From the NCBI RefSeq assembly GCF_014596725.1, contig NZ_JACVEG010000011.1:1-64000 (forward strand): DNA of 64,000 bases, read 5' to 3'. The translations under genes and the position numbers were made by a program. The notes under the pieces are model-generated. The model was given only the letters and a program-made list of their open reading frames with translations, did no database searches and was not told the DNA's origin. Positions 61,873 through 64,000 of this stretch are shown here, one piece after another (the stretch's first letter is position 1; the number at the start of each line of letters is the position of its first letter). Source of the stretch: Vibrio sp. Y2-5. GTDB taxonomy: Bacteria > Pseudomonadota > Gammaproteobacteria > Enterobacterales > Vibrionaceae.

Positions 61873-61925
61873 ATACCAATGATTTAGACGACTAAAAGTA
61901 GTCGTCTATTGTTTTTGATTGGTAT
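61873..61925. terminator. Nested palindrome and probable terminator between ptsI and crr
   Basis: The inner stem TAGACGACTA-AAAG-TAGTCGTCTA (61885-61908) is a perfect 10-bp hairpin followed by TTGTTTTTG, a fair terminator. It is enclosed by outer arms ATACCAAT (61873-61880) and ATTGGTAT (61918-61925). It would reduce crr transcription from upstream, so crr may have its own promoter; TATACT just after the right arm is a possible -10. Confidence 0.65.
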
Positions 61926-61970
61926 ACTATACTTCGACAGAATATTTTAAAACGTTAGGAGCATGACACA

Positions 61971-62480
61971 ATGGGTCTGTTTGACAAACTGAAAAAGCTA
62001 GTCTCTGATGACAGCGCTGACGCTGGTGCAATTGAAATTATCGCACCACTTTCTGGTGAAATCGTAAACATCGAAGATGTGCCAGATGTCGTGTTTGCTG
62101 AAAAAATCGTTGGTGACGGTATCGCTATCAAGCCATCTGGTAACAAAATGGTTGCACCAGTAAATGGTACTATCGGTAAGATTTTCGAAACTAACCACGC
62201 ATTCTCTATCGAGTCTGATGATGGTGTTGAACTATTTGTTCACTTCGGTATCGATACAGTAGAACTTAAAGGCGAAGGCTTCAAACGTATCGCTGAAGAA
62301 GGTCAATCAGTGAAAGTGGGCGACACTATCATTGAATTCGATCTAGCTCTACTAGAAGAGAAAGCAAAATCTACTCTAACGCCAGTTGTTATTTCTAACA
62401 TGGACGAAATCAAAGAGCTGAACAAGCTTTCTGGTACTGTTTCTGTTGGTGAAACTGCCGTTCTTCGCGTAACTAAATAA
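61971..62480 (+). CDS. crr: PTS glucose-specific EIIA (Crr)
   Basis: A 169-residue soluble EIIA. The two active-site histidines are His76 (TNHAFSIES) and His91 ([12 protein letters not shown]), counting Met1. It passes phosphate to EIIB domains of the glucose class and regulates carbon use and adenylate cyclase. NagE in this window lacks an EIIA domain and is a likely client; the orphan EIIB at 3664 could be another. A strong terminator follows. Confidence 0.96.
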   Translation: MGLFDKLKKLVSDDSADAGAIEIIAPLSGEIVNIEDVPDVVFAEKIVGDGIAIKPSGNKMVAPVNGTIGKIFETNHAFSIESDDGVELFVHFGIDTVELKGEGFKRIAEEGQSVKVGDTIIEFDLALLEEKAKSTLTPVVISNMDEIKELNKLSGTVSVGETAVLRVTK

Positions 62481-62513
62481 CTCGCAAGAGATATAATTAG
62501 TTCGTTGAATCTA

Positions 62514-62542
62514 AAAACGCTGCCTAGTGCAGCGTTTTTTTG
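62514..62542. terminator. Terminator between crr and ubiF
   Basis: AAAACGCTGC-CTAGT-GCAGCGTTTTTTT. The run on the minus strand is AAAACG read as CGTTTT, enough to affect ubiF too. Confidence 0.9.
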
Positions 62543-62591
62543 TATTCAGCGTTTGGTATTTAAATACCTACGACAATGAAGTTGTACCCAT

Positions 62592-63743
62592 CTACAATCC
62601 CAACGCGTAACGTAATACCTGTTCTTTCGCTGGACCAGCCTGTTCCGCCAGTTTTAAAGCAGCATTGCGAGCAAACTTGAGCGGCGCAATGTCGTTGCTA
62701 AACGTCTTATAAAAGAAATCCATTCCAGTCTGCATCAATAAATTGTCAGGTCTTCTTTTGCGTTCGTAACTGCGAAATACACCTGTCGTTAACTCTTCTA
62801 AAGCATTGGTGCAATCCAGTAATGTAGCGACATCCTTAAAGCCCAAGTTAACACCCTGCCCCGCTAACGGATTGATGGTATGTGCTGAATCGCCCACTAA
62901 GACACAATGATTCTTTACATAAGTCTGAGCATGACGACGTGTCAACGGGAAAGAACCTTTCTGCAGAACGTTAATATCCCCTAACTCTTGTGGGAAGTGG
63001 CTGAGTACTTCCAGTCTTAGTTGTTCATTACTCATCATGCTTAGTTGTCTTATGCGACTTGGCGAGTCATACCAAACCAAAGAAGCCTGATTGCCATTCA
63101 ATGGTAAAAATGAGCGAGGACCAGATGGGAAAAACTGCTGCCAAGTAATATCTTGTTGTGGCTTTTCAGTTTCAACATTAATCAACATACAATGTTGACG
63201 ATAATCCCAAGCCGTTACGCCAATATGAGCGCTAGCTCGTACTTGTGAGTTGGCACCATCCGCACCAATCACCCAGTCACAAACCAACTGAGCTCCCGAA
63301 TCCAGCTCTATGGATTGTCTTTCGCCAAACTGAATATGAGATAACTTATCCGGACAAAAAAGGGTTATGTTCGAATACGCTTCCATGCTACGCCACAAAC
63401 CGAGCTGAATAACTCGGTTCTCAACCATGTAACCCAGCTGTTCCAAACCCAGCGATTGGGCAGAGAAACGTGTGCGGCACTCAGGATGCTCCCAAGTCTC
63501 TAGGCGACGGTATGGGCAAACACGCATCTTCTCGATACTTTGCCAAGCACCCAGTGAATCTAGTAAATCAACGGAAGTCTGCGAGATAGCTGAAATACGA
63601 ACATCCATCGCTTGGGAAGGTTCAAACACCATCGGCTTCGCGCCTTCTACAACCGCGACTTTTCTACCTTGTTTCGCAAAGCCAATCGCAGCTGCGGCAC
63701 CCACCATGCCACCACCTATCACAACAATGTCAAAATCGTTCAT
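62592..63743 (-). CDS. ubiF: Ubiquinone hydroxylase UbiF
   Basis: A 383-residue FAD monooxygenase of the UbiH/UbiF/VisC family, adding a ring hydroxyl in ubiquinone synthesis. The FAD motif is VVIGGGMVGAAAAIG, then DVRISAIS, VIGADGANSQVR and the second FAD motif VGDSAHTINPLAGQGVNLG. The sequence aligns along its length with E. coli UbiF, including CPYRRLETWE, SCMLI-like HCMLINVE, QSGMDLFY-like QTGMDFFYKTFSN and the terminal LRYALGL, so the paralogue choice is firm. In E. coli the gene neighbours a tRNA operon; the right edge may lead into the same. Confidence 0.95.
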   Translation of the reverse strand: MNDFDIVVIGGGMVGAAAAIGFAKQGRKVAVVEGAKPMVFEPSQAMDVRISAISQTSVDLLDSLGAWQSIEKMRVCPYRRLETWEHPECRTRFSAQSLGLEQLGYMVENRVIQLGLWRSMEAYSNITLFCPDKLSHIQFGERQSIELDSGAQLVCDWVIGADGANSQVRASAHIGVTAWDYRQHCMLINVETEKPQQDITWQQFFPSGPRSFLPLNGNQASLVWYDSPSRIRQLSMMSNEQLRLEVLSHFPQELGDINVLQKGSFPLTRRHAQTYVKNHCVLVGDSAHTINPLAGQGVNLGFKDVATLLDCTNALEELTTGVFRSYERKRRPDNLLMQTGMDFFYKTFSNDIAPLKFARNAALKLAEQAGPAKEQVLRYALGL

Positions 63744-64000
63744 CTTTCCAACTATTATCTCTATTCGTTAACATGGCTTATTGTACGGAACAGCGCTTTT
63801 TTTGCGAACGTTTTTGTCACAAAACCTTAGAGTTTACAGGGTAAAAAGCCTGATGTAGCAATGGATTTAAGAGATTTCACCCAATCACTAGTCAGTGACT
63901 TTTTAAAGCAGTACAATACGCGGCTTACCGCCGAGATGGCGGCTATAATTTGAGCTGAGACCTGTTTACCTTTGTATACACAAAGGGTTCAACACTCTCT
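63744..64000. other. Right-edge non-coding region with a stable-RNA-like promoter
   Basis: TAGTCA (63889-63894) and TACAAT (63912-63917) are 17 bases apart and are followed by a GC-rich discriminator (ACGCGGC), as in stringently controlled promoters. A hairpin (TTACCGCC-GAGAT-GGCGG, about 63925-63942) and a smaller one (CCTTTGT-ATAC-ACAAAGG, 63969-63986) follow. A tRNA operon just beyond the edge is plausible because one adjoins ubiF in E. coli, but none is visible in the window. Confidence 0.4.

Overview
The window is a 64 kb stretch of core chromosome from a marine gammaproteobacterium, almost certainly a Vibrio. The evidence is the gene content and order: toxR-toxS divergent from htpG, the sodium-motor gene motY divergent from rnt, the polar landmark hubP (fimV) beside truA-accD-folC-dedD-cvpA-purF, rsxABCDGE-nth, nagE/nagA-nagC next to glnS, and ptsHI-crr next to cysK, cysZ, zipA, ligA and a chitoporin-like porin. 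From memory this is the order on Vibrio cholerae chromosome I around toxR, read in reverse. No rRNA, tRNA, insertion sequence, prophage, integron or CRISPR array was seen. Coding density is high and most genes end in clear intrinsic terminators, several of them symmetric and shared by converging genes.

Layout. 1-4 kb: a GH36 alpha-galactosidase, a divergent galR and an orphan PTS EIIB domain. 4.2-11.1 kb: the electron-transport complex rsxABCDGE with nth; rsxC carries a long tandem-repeat tail. 11.1-14.8 kb: gloA, motY, rnt and a Na+/H+-antiporter-type permease. 14.9-20.8 kb, minus strand: purF, cvpA, a SPOR protein (dedD), folC, accD and truA. 21-25.4 kb: hubP with seven acidic 56-residue repeats. 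25.6-31.9 kb: glnS, nagE, and divergent nagA-nagC around a control region with CRP-like and NagC-like sites. 32-36 kb: a CPA2 antiporter, asnB and rfaH. 36-42 kb: a POT peptide transporter, hemH, adk and htpG. 42.1-43.9 kb: toxR, toxS and a SelW-like gene. 43.9-46.8 kb: a phosphodiesterase, then four overlapping minus-strand genes (two DUF1538 membrane proteins, a PII-like protein and a CBS protein). 47-51.5 kb: yfcH, an SDR oxidoreductase, a candidate 21-residue membrane peptide, cnoX, qmcA and nfeD. 51.5-57.3 kb: cueR, an unknown lipoprotein, the porin, ligA and zipA. 57.5-62.5 kb: cysZ, cysK, ptsH, ptsI and crr. 62.6-63.7 kb: ubiF.

How the parts fit. A sugar theme recurs. The porin would admit chitin sugars, NagE (which has EIIC and EIIB but no EIIA) would import GlcNAc using phosphate relayed by PtsI, PtsH and Crr, NagA would deacetylate GlcNAc-6-P, and NagC would repress; nagB is not here. 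A second theme is membrane energetics and ion traffic: the Rsx/Rnf pump, a MotY-type sodium motor, two predicted antiporters and the DUF1538 pair.

Most genes are conserved housekeeping functions. The least described unit is the four-gene DUF1538/PII/CBS operon. Other points of interest are the repeat tails of RsxC and HubP, the 270-residue lipoprotein with a duplicated C-terminal motif, several nested intergenic palindromes, and an 18-bp operator-like palindrome that argues for moving the alpha-galactosidase start.
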